Part shown: positions 54,597 to 62,902 of the stretch, piece by piece
Position numbering within the stretch: position 1 is the first letter of the stretch
How the letters are laid out: each line of letters opens with the position of its first letter
From: Desulfofustis sp. PB-SRB1
GTDB taxonomy: Bacteria > Desulfobacterota > Desulfobulbia > Desulfobulbales > Desulfocapsaceae
DNA: 64,000 nucleotides
Direction: 5' to 3'
Assembly: GCA_016722945.1 (NCBI GenBank)
Contig: JAEQMT010000023.1
Location: forward strand, 186,001 to 250,000
Position numbers and translations under genes: made by a program
The notes under the pieces: model-generated
Told to the model about the DNA's origin: nothing
Databases searched by the model: none
Seen by the model: the letters and a program-made list of their open reading frames with translations, nothing else

Positions 54597-54797
54597 ATGT
54601 CAGAAGGAACAGTAAAATGGTTTAATGATGCAAAGGGCTTCGGCTTCATTGAGCAGGATGGAGGTCAGGATGTCTTCGTGCATCATTCCGCCATTCAGGC
54701 CGATGGCTTCAGATCACTCGCTGAGGGAGATCGGGTGAGCTTTGAAGTGGTTGACGGCCAGAAGGGACCGGCTGCCAAGAACGTTGTAAAGCTGTAG
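54597..54797 (+). CDS. Cold-shock protein, CspA family
   Basis: A 66-aa single cold-shock domain. RNP1 is KGFGFIEQ and RNP2 is DVFVHHSAI; the protein begins [14 protein letters not shown]. It binds single-stranded nucleic acid and melts RNA structure. AAAGGAGC lies 8 bases upstream of ATG. A hairpin after the stop probably ends the transcript. Confidence 0.96.
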   Translation: MSEGTVKWFNDAKGFGFIEQDGGQDVFVHHSAIQADGFRSLAEGDRVSFEVVDGQKGPAAKNVVKL

Positions 54798-54803
54798 AAC
54801 ACA

Positions 54804-54833
54804 AACGGGCGGCGCCGTTTGGTGTCGCCCGTT
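54804..54833 (+). terminator. Hairpin after the cold-shock gene
   Basis: AACGGGCG and CGCCCGTT form a perfect 8-bp stem around a 14-base loop, 7 bases after the csp stop. The downstream run of T is poor. The rest of the 304-bp gap up to hdrA holds no clear feature. Confidence 0.6.
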
Positions 54834-55101
54834 GACCCTTTGCTGAACATTCTTCACCCGCCATTCGTTTTTTTTTCTCATTTCCCCTGTCAATTCACAC
54901 CTCCAGTACCTTCCCACTACATAAGGCAAATCTGAGCACACCGCTGTTGACGGCTGAAAAAAAAATGTCTTATCAGTGCAATTCCATGATACTTCATGGT
55001 ATATTGTGCTGGTGGTTTTGTTAGATGTAAGAATTCTTGGTGTCGGTGCCGGTTAGCTTGACCCGTCGGCGCTTCAGAGCTTGTATAGTAAGGAGGAAGA
55101 T

Positions 55102-58100
55102 GTGACTGCCATTACCCCCCCTTCGGGGCAGCAAAATCCCAAAATCGGCTCGGTGCTGGTGGTCGGCTCCGGTGTCGGCGGCATGCAGGCGGCCCTTGAT
55201 ATGGCCGGCAGTGGCCTGATGGTGCATATGATCAACGATGAGTCATCCATCGGCGGCACCATGGCCCGGCTTGACAAGACCTTTCCCACCGGCGACTGCG
55301 CCATGTGCATGATCTCGCCGCGGATGGTGGAATCAAGCCGCCATCCCAATATCAAACTGCATACCCTCACCTCGGTGCAGTCTGTTTCCGGCCAGGCGGG
55401 TAATTTTACCGTCAAACTGCTGCGCAAGGCACGCTACGTCGATCCCGACAAGTGCACCGGCTGCGGCGCCTGCGAGCCAAAATGCCCGGTGCGGGTGGAT
55501 AACGAGTTTAACCTTGGGCTGGACAAGCGCAAGGCCATCCACGCCCTGTTTCCCCAGGCGGTGCCCAATACCAGGGCCATTGACAAAGATGTCTGCCTCT
55601 ATCTGACCAAAGGGGTATGCCGCAAGTGTGAGAAGGCCTGCGATGCCCATGCCATCAATTTTGAAGATACCGATACCGAATTTGAATTTACGGTCGGCTC
55701 GGTTGTTCTCACCCCGGGATTGCGTACCTATGATCCCGGCGTGGGGCAGGAGTACGGCTACGGCCGTCTGGCCAACGTGGTCACCTCTCTGCAGTTCGAG
55801 CGGCTGCTTTCCGCCTCGGGACCCTGCGGCGGGACGGTTGAGCGGCCATCGGACAAGGCCCATCCAAAGCGGCTGGCGTGGATTCAATGCGTCGGTTCGC
55901 GCAACGACCACAACGCCAATCCCTGGTGCTCGTCGGTATGCTGCATGTATGCCGCCAAGCAGGCGATCATCGCCAAGGAGCATGACGCCGAGGTGGAGTC
56001 TACCATTTTTTATATGGATTTGCGGGCCTTCGGTAAAGATTTTGACAAGTATATCGATCTTGCCAAAAATAAACATGGGGTTAGCTACCGGCGGGCGATG
56101 ATTGCCGGCATTGAAGAAGACCCGGAGACTAAAAACCTTCTTATTCACCATGTCGATGAAGCGGGTAACCGGATTAAGGAGGAGTATGATCTGGCAATTT
56201 TATCCATCGGGTTTCAGCCCAGTGAACAGTCTCGGACATACGGTGAGCTGTTCGGCATCGATCTCGATGACTACGGATTTGCCGCCACCTCCAGACTCAC
56301 CCCGGTCAAGACCAGCCGCGACGGCATATATGTAGCAGGTATTTATCAGGGGCCCAAGGATATCCCGGAAACGGTCACCCAGGGCAGCGGCGCCGCCGCC
56401 CAGGTCATGTCGCTCTTGGGCGATAGACGCGGCAGCGAGGTGGAAGAGGTGGTGCTGCCGCCTGAGATCGATATCGCCGGCCAGGATCCCCGCATCGGGG
56501 TGTTTGTCTGCCACTGCGGGGTAAATATCGCCGGCACTGTGGATGTCCAGCAGGTAGCCGAGGAGGTTGGCCGGGAGCAGGATGTGGTACATGCCGAAAC
56601 CATTATGTACGCCTGTGCCCCGGATGGTCAGGACAAGGTCAAGGAGCTGATCAAGGAGAAGGGAATCAACCGGGTGGTGATCGCCTCCTGTACGCCGCGC
56701 ACCCACTCACCGCTGTTTATGGATACCATCCGCGAGGTGGGGTTGAACAAATTTCTCTTTGAGCTGGCCGATATTCGTGAACAATGCTCCTGGGTACACA
56801 AGGACAACAAGGAGTTCGCCACCGCCAAGGCCACCGAGATCACCAAAATGAACGTGGCCAAGGCGCGTCATCTGGATCCGGTGAGCCAGAATTCGGTGGG
56901 GGTGAATCATGCCGCCATGGTGGTGGGAGGCGGTCTGGCCGGGATGACTGCCGCTCTGTCGCTTGCCGAGCAGGGCTACGGGGTGCATCTGGTGGAACGA
57001 CAGGAGCAGCTCGGTGGGCTCATGCGAATGGTGCGGCGTAACCTGGAGGGAGACGATCTGCAGAGCTCTCTCGCCGATACCATCGCTAAAGTTGAGGCGG
57101 AGCCGGCAATCTCCGTTTACCTGGGCGCCACCGTCGAGAAAACCGACGGCTATGTCGGCAATTTCGTCACCACCCTGACAAGCGGAGACTCTATTGAACA
57201 CGGCGCCACCGTGATTGCCACCGGCGGCCGCGAATATGAACCGGTGGAGTATGGCTATCAGGACTCGGAGCGGATCATAACCCAGCGCCGTCTCGAAAAT
57301 ATGCTGGTCGAGCAGCCGCCGGTGGCCGGCGCCACCTATGTGATGGTTCAATGCGTCGGTTCGCGCGAGGAGCCGGCCAATTACTGTTCGCGCATCTGTT
57401 GTCAGGATGCCTTGAAGAACGCCATTGCCATCAAGGAGGCTGAGCCGTCGGCACGGGTGGTGGTGCTGTATCGTGATATGCGCGCCTATGGACTGAAAGA
57501 GGAATATTACAAAAAGGCCCGCGAGTTGGGTGTACTCTTCTTGTTGTTCACCCCCGAGGCAAAACCGGTGGTGGAACCGGGCGATACGGGCTGCCGGGTG
57601 AGTTTGCCGGGTAAGGTGCTGAACAAGGAGATGGTCATCGATGCTGACTGGGTGGTGCTTTCCACCGGACTCAGGCCACAGCCGGACGCCATTGAATTTG
57701 CCAAAAAGTACAAGCTGACCTGCAATATTGACGACTATTTTCTGGAGGCCCACGTCAAACTGCGGCCGGTGGATTTCCCCAGCGAAGGCTATTTTCTGGC
57801 CGGCCTGGCTCATGCGCCAAAAAATACCGAGGAAACCATCAGCCAGGCACTGGCCGCGGCCGGACGTGCCGGGGCGCTGCTCTCCAACGAGAAGCTGACC
57901 GTTTCCGGGATCATCTCCAAGCATGACCGCCAGATGTGCATGTCGTGCCTGGCCTGCTTTCGCGCCTGCCCGTTCGGCTCCCCCTTTATCGATGAAGACG
58001 GGATGGTCAGCCACAACGAGATCAAGTGCACCGGCTGCGGCATTTGCGCCGGCGTCTGTCCGGCCAAGGCCTTTCAGGTCAACTTTTTCCGTGACGATCA

Positions 58101-58140
58101 GATAACCGCGATGATCGATGCGGCCACCGAAACACCGTAA
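55102..58140 (+). CDS. hdrA: HdrA-like electron-bifurcating flavoprotein (double-length)
   Basis: A 1012-aa flavoprotein starting at GTG 55102, preceded by AAGGAGG; the TTG at 55081 lies before that ribosome site. Two FAD-binding halves are visible: VLVVGSGVGGMQAAL near the N terminus and MVVGGGLAGMTAALSLAEQG near residue 600. Fe-S motifs include CTGCGACEPKCP, CRKCEKAC and two C-terminal ferredoxin clusters (CMSCLACFRACP, CTGCGICAGVCP). HdrA subunits bifurcate electrons between ferredoxin and a second acceptor. It heads the operon hdrA-mvhD-metV-metF, so methylene-THF reduction is the likely partner reaction. Typical HdrA is about 650 aa; this is a fused, longer form. Confidence 0.9.
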   Translation: MTAITPPSGQQNPKIGSVLVVGSGVGGMQAALDMAGSGLMVHMINDESSIGGTMARLDKTFPTGDCAMCMISPRMVESSRHPNIKLHTLTSVQSVSGQAGNFTVKLLRKARYVDPDKCTGCGACEPKCPVRVDNEFNLGLDKRKAIHALFPQAVPNTRAIDKDVCLYLTKGVCRKCEKACDAHAINFEDTDTEFEFTVGSVVLTPGLRTYDPGVGQEYGYGRLANVVTSLQFERLLSASGPCGGTVERPSDKAHPKRLAWIQCVGSRNDHNANPWCSSVCCMYAAKQAIIAKEHDAEVESTIFYMDLRAFGKDFDKYIDLAKNKHGVSYRRAMIAGIEEDPETKNLLIHHVDEAGNRIKEEYDLAILSIGFQPSEQSRTYGELFGIDLDDYGFAATSRLTPVKTSRDGIYVAGIYQGPKDIPETVTQGSGAAAQVMSLLGDRRGSEVEEVVLPPEIDIAGQDPRIGVFVCHCGVNIAGTVDVQQVAEEVGREQDVVHAETIMYACAPDGQDKVKELIKEKGINRVVIASCTPRTHSPLFMDTIREVGLNKFLFELADIREQCSWVHKDNKEFATAKATEITKMNVAKARHLDPVSQNSVGVNHAAMVVGGGLAGMTAALSLAEQGYGVHLVERQEQLGGLMRMVRRNLEGDDLQSSLADTIAKVEAEPAISVYLGATVEKTDGYVGNFVTTLTSGDSIEHGATVIATGGREYEPVEYGYQDSERIITQRRLENMLVEQPPVAGATYVMVQCVGSREEPANYCSRICCQDALKNAIAIKEAEPSARVVVLYRDMRAYGLKEEYYKKARELGVLFLLFTPEAKPVVEPGDTGCRVSLPGKVLNKEMVIDADWVVLSTGLRPQPDAIEFAKKYKLTCNIDDYFLEAHVKLRPVDFPSEGYFLAGLAHAPKNTEETISQALAAAGRAGALLSNEKLTVSGIISKHDRQMCMSCLACFRACPFGSPFIDEDGMVSHNEIKCTGCGICAGVCPAKAFQVNFFRDDQITAMIDAATETP

Positions 58141-58153
58141 CCATGAGACGATT

Positions 58154-58678
58154 ATGACCCAGACTGAAGCAGCGGCGCCCCAGAGCGTCAATCCCGAGCA
58201 GCCACTGAGCAGCGTCCCGGCGGACTGGCAGGCCAACATCATCGCCTTTGCCTGCCACTACTGCGCCTTCGCCGCGGCGGATCTGGCCGGCGTCATGCGG
58301 CTGTCGTATCCGCCCAATGTCAAGGTGGTGCGGCTGCCCTGTACCGGCAAACTTGATCAGATCTATATCCTGCGTGCCTTTGAGCGCGGTGTTGACGGCG
58401 TCTTCGTAGCCGGCTGACTGCCCGGTCAATGCCATTTCCTGGAAGGAAATACCAATGCGGCCAGACGGGTGGAGCGGCTCAAGAAGATGCTGCTCACCGT
58501 TTCATTGAGCCCCGAGCGGCTCACCTTTTACAATCTCTCCGCCGCCCAGGGACCCCGCTGGGCGGAGATGTGCACCGAGTTTACTGAAAAAATCGGTAAA
58601 TTGGGGCCGTCACCCATCAGAATGGCGCTGCGTAAAAAACAGGCAACCCGGCAGCCCGAATCGCCCGCTCAAAAGTAA
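58154..58678 (+). CDS. mvhD: MvhD-type [2Fe-2S] subunit with selenocysteine
   Basis: A 174-aa electron-transfer subunit that connects HdrA to a hydrogenase, formate dehydrogenase or reductase. TGA 58415-58417 (codon 88) must be read as Sec, giving GVFVAGULPGQCHFLEGN, where homologues have Cys or Sec; conserved sequence continues in the same frame (NAARRVERLKKMLLTVSLSP) to 58678. Other cluster ligands are in CHYCAFAAADLAG and LPCTGKLD. ATG 58154 is chosen; an ATG 36 bases earlier overlaps hdrA. A perfect hairpin follows the UGA. Automatic annotation would split this gene in two. Confidence 0.93.
58434..58450 (+). promoter_or_regulatory. SECIS-like hairpin of mvhD
   Basis: ATTTCC and GGAAAT form a perfect 6-bp stem around pentaloop TGGAA, starting 16 bases after the UGA. 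Position and loop agree with the hairpins in the peroxiredoxin gene and in the seleno-peptide gene. Confidence 0.7.
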
Positions 58679-58705
58679 TTTTTTTATAGCTGAGGAGTAT
58701 CTACA

Positions 58706-59371
58706 ATGATCGTTGGTGAACAAAAACCGTTTGAGGAAGTCTGGAACCAGGTAAAACACCATAAACGGCTCCTGGTTTTTGGCTGTAATACCTGTGTGGC
58801 GGTCTGCCATCAGGGCGGCAACAAGGAGGCCGGGGTGCTTGCCTCGCTGCTTCGCATGCGGGCCACCCAGGACGAGGTCGATATAGAGATTATCGACAGC
58901 GGTATCGAGCGCCAGTGCGAACATGAATTCTTCGAACGCACCGAAGAGCTGGTAGCCGGGGCCGAGGCGGTGCTCAGTCTGGCCTGCGGTATCGGGGTGC
59001 AGTTCATGGCCGGCAAATACCCTGACACTCCCATCTATCCCGCCCTGAACACCACATTTCTCGGCGATGTACCGGAGACCGGCGTATTTACCGAGAAATG
59101 CCAGGCCTGCGGCGACTGCGTACTTGGCGCCACCGGCGGCGTCTGCCCGGTGAGCCGTTGCGCCAAACGGGTGCTCAACGGCCCCTGCGGCGGCTCCAAT
59201 AAAGGCATGTGCGAGATATCCAAGGATACCGAGTGCGCCTGGCAACTGGTGGTTGAGCGCCTTGAACGGCTCGGCAAGCTCGATGACTATGAAAAAGTGC
59301 AGCCGATCAAGGACTGGTCGAAAGACCGTTCCGGCGGGCCGCGTTCGTTCAGGCTGGAGGATTTCTCATGA
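58706..59371 (+). CDS. metV: MetV-type zinc/Fe-S partner of methylene-THF reductase
   Basis: A 221-aa protein of the MTHFR C-terminal (MetV) family. Cys-rich parts are GCNTCVAVCHQGG near residue 26, SGIERQCEHEFFE, and CQACGDCVLG with CPVSRCAKRVLNGPCGG in the C-terminal third. These ligate zinc and Fe-S clusters. In acetogens MetV forms a complex with MetF and, in some species, with Hdr subunits. Its stop overlaps metF (ATGA), so the two are made together. Confidence 0.9.
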   Translation: MIVGEQKPFEEVWNQVKHHKRLLVFGCNTCVAVCHQGGNKEAGVLASLLRMRATQDEVDIEIIDSGIERQCEHEFFERTEELVAGAEAVLSLACGIGVQFMAGKYPDTPIYPALNTTFLGDVPETGVFTEKCQACGDCVLGATGGVCPVSRCAKRVLNGPCGGSNKGMCEISKDTECAWQLVVERLERLGKLDDYEKVQPIKDWSKDRSGGPRSFRLEDFS

Positions 59372-60306
59372 GCGCGACAACCACTAAGAGCAGACTGGAA
59401 CAGGTACTGAAAAGCGGCCATCAGGCGGTCACCAGCGAGTGCGGACCACCGCGCTCCAGCGATGCCGCCCATATCATCGAGAAGGGCGAACTGATCAAGG
59501 ATCATGTGGATGCTATCAATGTCACCGATAATCAGACCTCGGTGACCAGACTGTGCAGTCTGGCGGCCTGCGTCCACCTTAAGCTCAAAGGTCTTGATCC
59601 GGTCTTGCAGATGGTGGTGCGGGACCGTAACCGTATTGCCCTGCAAAGCGACCTGCTGGGGGCGGCCTCGTTTGGCATCAGCAACGTCTTGTGTCTGTCC
59701 GGCGACCATCAGAGTTTTGGTGATCACCCTCAGGCCCAGAATGTCTTTGATCTCGATTCCATGCAGCTTGTCCAGACGGTGCGTTACATGCGCGATGAAC
59801 AGAAATTTCTCAGTGGCGACGAGATCAAGACTCCGCCCAACATGTTTGTGGGCGCCGCCGCCAACCCGTTTGGCGATCCCTTTCACATCCGGGTACCACG
59901 CCTTGCCAAGAAGATCGCCGCCGGGGCCGAATTCATCCAGACCCAGTGTATCTACAACCTGGCTAAATTTGAGCTCTGGATGGAAGGGGTCCGGGCCCGC
60001 GGCCTGCATGAGAAGGTCTATATTCTGGCCGGTATCACCCCTATGCGTTCGGTGGGTATGGCTCGCTACCTGCAGAAAAACGTGCCGGGCATGGATGTGC
60101 CTGATGAATTGATCGAACGGCTCAAAGGGGTGGAGAAGAAAAAACAATCCGAGGAAGGAATTACCATCGCGGTGGAGTCCATCCAGCGCCTCAAGGAGAT
60201 CGAGGGGGTGGCGGGTTTTCACGTCATGGCCATCGAATGGGAGGAAAAGGTACCTGAAATCGTCGAGCGCTCGGGACTTTACCCACGACCGAAGGTGAAT
60301 GGATGA
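59368..60306 (+). CDS. metF: Methylenetetrahydrofolate reductase
   Basis: A 312-aa FAD enzyme that reduces 5,10-methylene-THF to 5-methyl-THF in the methyl branch of the Wood-Ljungdahl pathway. TIM-barrel motifs are VTSECGPPRSSDAAHI, VLCLSGDHQSFGDHPQ (flavin site), VGAAANPFGDPFHI and GAEFIQTQCIYNLAKFELWM. In the operon with hdrA, mvhD and metV it may take electrons through the Hdr complex rather than directly from NADH. Confidence 0.93.
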   Translation: MSATTTKSRLEQVLKSGHQAVTSECGPPRSSDAAHIIEKGELIKDHVDAINVTDNQTSVTRLCSLAACVHLKLKGLDPVLQMVVRDRNRIALQSDLLGAASFGISNVLCLSGDHQSFGDHPQAQNVFDLDSMQLVQTVRYMRDEQKFLSGDEIKTPPNMFVGAAANPFGDPFHIRVPRLAKKIAAGAEFIQTQCIYNLAKFELWMEGVRARGLHEKVYILAGITPMRSVGMARYLQKNVPGMDVPDELIERLKGVEKKKQSEEGITIAVESIQRLKEIEGVAGFHVMAIEWEEKVPEIVERSGLYPRPKVNG

Positions 60307-60325
60307 TAGTTATCCGGTTACCCGT

Positions 60326-60484
60326 GATGGCGCCGTAACAACCTTAAAATTGCTTGCTACCGTCATTCCCGCCCTCGATTACACCCTTCAAGGGCAGGCT
60401 TCAGCGGGAATCCAGTAAATTCAGTTGATTATGGATTTCGGTTTAACTCCACAACGACCGTAATTGGGGTTTTCACGAAGCCAT
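60326..60484. repeat. Family-1 dispersed MITE-like repeat, copy 2
   Basis: About 160 bp between metF and the dsrE-like gene, clearly homologous to 2271-2416 (shared TTGCTAnCGTCATTCCCGCC and GATTATGGATTTCGGTT). The ends GATGGCGCCGTAACAACC and GGGGTTTTCACGAAGCCAT are the same termini with more mismatches than in copy 1. Confidence 0.7.
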
Positions 60485-60514
60485 AAAATACTAACGAGAT
60501 ACTGAGGAGAGAGT

Positions 60515-60874
60515 ATGACTAACAATGTCGTGATCACCATTGCCTGCGGGACGGACAATCCCAATCGTTCCACCCGGGCCATTCACCTGGCCACCGTCGC
60601 CCACAAAGAGGGCAAACAGGTCAGCCTCTTTCTGCTCGATGAGGCGGTATATCTTGCCAAAAAAGGGTTGATCGACCACCTCCGGGCCGCCACCGGTGAT
60701 ATCGCCGATGATTTGATGACATATCTGCAGGCAAACGAGGTGCCCATCCTCGCCTGTACTCCCTGCGCCAAATCACGCGGCATCGCTGAGGAGGATTTAA
60801 TTGAAGGGGCGCGGATGGCAACGGCGGTGGAGCTTATCAATCTCTGCTGCGACGCAACCGTTATCAGTCTTTGA
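60515..60874 (+). CDS. DsrE-family protein
   Basis: A 119-aa DsrE/DsrF-like protein: ITIACGTDNPNRSTRAIHLA at the N terminus, KQVSLFLLDEAVYLAKKG, and conserved Cys in VPILACTPCAKSRG, which may carry persulfide sulfur. It could be a sulfur carrier in this sulfur-dependent metabolism. GAGGAGAGAG lies just before ATG 60515. The last base of its stop codon is the first base of an inserted IS element, and the reading frame is not shortened. Confidence 0.85.
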   Translation: MTNNVVITIACGTDNPNRSTRAIHLATVAHKEGKQVSLFLLDEAVYLAKKGLIDHLRAATGDIADDLMTYLQANEVPILACTPCAKSRGIAEEDLIEGARMATAVELINLCCDATVISL

Positions 60875-62836
60875 CAGGAGTTTAAGAGATAAACGGCAAT
60901 TTTCAGAATAAGATGTGTGATATCATACTGTTACGTACGTCAACGCTGTAAGCCCCTCCTTTTCTCACCCAATCTTTCCTCACAAATGATATAAAATCAG
61001 TAACATGCTTAATTTTTCTCTTGACATGTAAGACCCTATTGTATAGGCATAGGCATGGCACATTTCCACATAAAGAAGAAAAAAGGAAGACCCTATCTCT
61101 ACGTGCGAGAAATAGCCCGTGTCGGCGGCAAACCGAAGGTGATCTCCCAAGTCTATCTCGGCTCCCCGGAAAAGGTCGCAGCGCTTGCCGCAGGACACAC
61201 TCAAGAACTTTCAGAGCTGAAAGTCGAGGAGTTTGGCGCGTTGTGGCTTGCTTTGGAGGTTGACCGGGATATTGATCTAAGCACCATCGTCAACTCCCAT
61301 GTGCCGAGAGGGGAACGGGAGAAAGGACCACCGGTGGGGGATTATTTCCTCTACTGTGTCTTGAATCGAATGGTGGAGGCAGTCAGCAAGAACAAACTGG
61401 CAGATTGGTACCGGCAGACAGCGATCCAGCAGCTTCGGCCGGTTGAACTTGATGAACTCACCAGTCAACGGTATTGGGAAAAGTGGGACCGCGTCAGTGA
61501 GGACGACCTAAAAAAAATCTCGCACAGCTTTTTTGCGCGTGTCTGGGAAAAAGAGCGCCCTGCCTCCGACTGCCTCCTCTTTGACACGACAAACTATTAC
61601 ACCTTCATGTCAAGTCATACCGACTCGGAGCTTTCTCGGCGGGGCAAGAATAAAGCCGGACGACATCATCTTCGCCAGATTGGGCTTGGGCTTCTGGTGG
61701 CCAAAGATTCACGACTGCCGCTGCACTGGTCCGCTTATCCGGGAAACCTCCATGACAGCAAATTGTTCGAGGCAGTCATGGACGAGATGTTCGGGATTGT
61801 CTGCGGTCTTGACAACACCAAGGAGCGCCTCACCGTTGTTATCGACAAGGGAATGAACTCGGAGGGCAATTTTTCTTGGATTGACGAGCACTCCAGGGTT
61901 CACTTCGTCACCACCTATTCGACCTATTTTGCTCAGGATCTCGCAGCCACGCCGCTGGATCGTTTCGAGATTGTCGATCTGGCCAAGAATGAGCGGTTGA
62001 TTGAGGATGACCGAAGGGAGGACTGCCTCAAAGCCTTTCGTTCCAGAGGGGAGTATTGGGGAAAGGAGCGCACGGTTGTCGTAACGTATAATCCCCGAAC
62101 AGCCCGCAAGAAGGCATATACCTTTGAGAACAAACTCGAGACGATCCGCCGGCAACTCCTTGAGATGCGGGCTAAGGTGCGAGAGGGGGTGCCTCATTGG
62201 CGTAACGCCGAGAAAATAGAAGGGCGGTATCTCAGGCTTTGTAAAAGACTGCACATCTCATCTGATTATTTTGAGTTGCGTTTCGAGACCTCGGGCACGA
62301 GCCTTTCCATGAGTTTCAGAAAGGACCCCGACAAATTGAAACAGAGACGAGCGATGTGTGGGAAGAACATCATTATCACCGACAATACGGACTGGACAAC
62401 GGCGGAAATCGTGCAAGCCAGTCTGGATCGATGGCAGGTTGAGGAAACCTTCCGCTTGAGCAATGATGATGATTTGGTGGGTGCTCGTCCGTTTCGGCAC
62501 TGGACCGACAGCAAGATCCGACTGCATCTGTTTACCTGCGTCGTTGCCCTGACCTATGTGCGCATCCTTGAGAATCGACTCGCACGTAACGGAGTACAAC
62601 GTACGGCACATGATGTTATGACTGACATGCGGCGGCTGCATTCAGTGTTATCGGTGAAGAAGGGAGCGAGAAAGCCTGAACGTCGACTGGAAACACCTGG
62701 TAAGACCCAAGCCGAAGTCCTACACGCCTTCGGATATCAAATCGACAGCAGTGGGGTCTTACGCCCTTTGCTTGCATAAACCTATGCTGGGCAAGGCTTT
62801 GGGGCAAATTTGCTGGATTAACTCTTAAACTCCTGT
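60874..62836. mobile_element. IS1634-like insertion sequence
   Basis: The element is bounded by a perfect 15-bp inverted repeat, ACAGGAGTTTAAGAG at 60874-60888 and CTCTTAAACTCCTGT at 62822-62836. It contains one transposase gene. The left end begins at the last base of the dsrE-like stop codon. Right of the element lies the original terminator hairpin. A target duplication is not clear (only TTG on both sides). Confidence 0.85.
61055..62779 (+). CDS. IS1634/IS4-type DDE transposase
   Basis: A 574-aa transposase, apparently intact. The N terminus MAHFHIKKKKGRPYLYVREI and VSQVYLGSPEKV-like segment match IS1634 proteins. The DDE core contains DCLLFDTTNYYTF (first Asp), VVIDKGMNSEGNF (second Asp) and a Glu in RWQVEETFRLSNDD in the typical YREK-like block. 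Full length and intact inverted repeats suggest recent activity. Confidence 0.92.
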   Translation: MAHFHIKKKKGRPYLYVREIARVGGKPKVISQVYLGSPEKVAALAAGHTQELSELKVEEFGALWLALEVDRDIDLSTIVNSHVPRGEREKGPPVGDYFLYCVLNRMVEAVSKNKLADWYRQTAIQQLRPVELDELTSQRYWEKWDRVSEDDLKKISHSFFARVWEKERPASDCLLFDTTNYYTFMSSHTDSELSRRGKNKAGRHHLRQIGLGLLVAKDSRLPLHWSAYPGNLHDSKLFEAVMDEMFGIVCGLDNTKERLTVVIDKGMNSEGNFSWIDEHSRVHFVTTYSTYFAQDLAATPLDRFEIVDLAKNERLIEDDRREDCLKAFRSRGEYWGKERTVVVTYNPRTARKKAYTFENKLETIRRQLLEMRAKVREGVPHWRNAEKIEGRYLRLCKRLHISSDYFELRFETSGTSLSMSFRKDPDKLKQRRAMCGKNIIITDNTDWTTAEIVQASLDRWQVEETFRLSNDDDLVGARPFRHWTDSKIRLHLFTCVVALTYVRILENRLARNGVQRTAHDVMTDMRRLHSVLSVKKGARKPERRLETPGKTQAEVLHAFGYQIDSSGVLRPLLA

Positions 62837-62852
62837 TTGAGTTTTGGTGCAA

Positions 62853-62880
62853 GGCCGAACCGGTGGTAGCCGGTTCGGCC
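62853..62880. terminator. Bidirectional terminator between dsrE-like and formate dehydrogenase genes
   Basis: GGCCGAACCGG and CCGGTTCGGCC form a perfect 11-bp stem around TGGTAG, followed by TCGTTTGTTT. It serves the minus-strand formate dehydrogenase gene ending at 62903 and presumably also the dsrE-like transcript before the IS insertion moved them apart. Confidence 0.8.
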
Positions 62881-62902
62881 TCGTTTGTTTGAGGGCGAAG
62901 CT

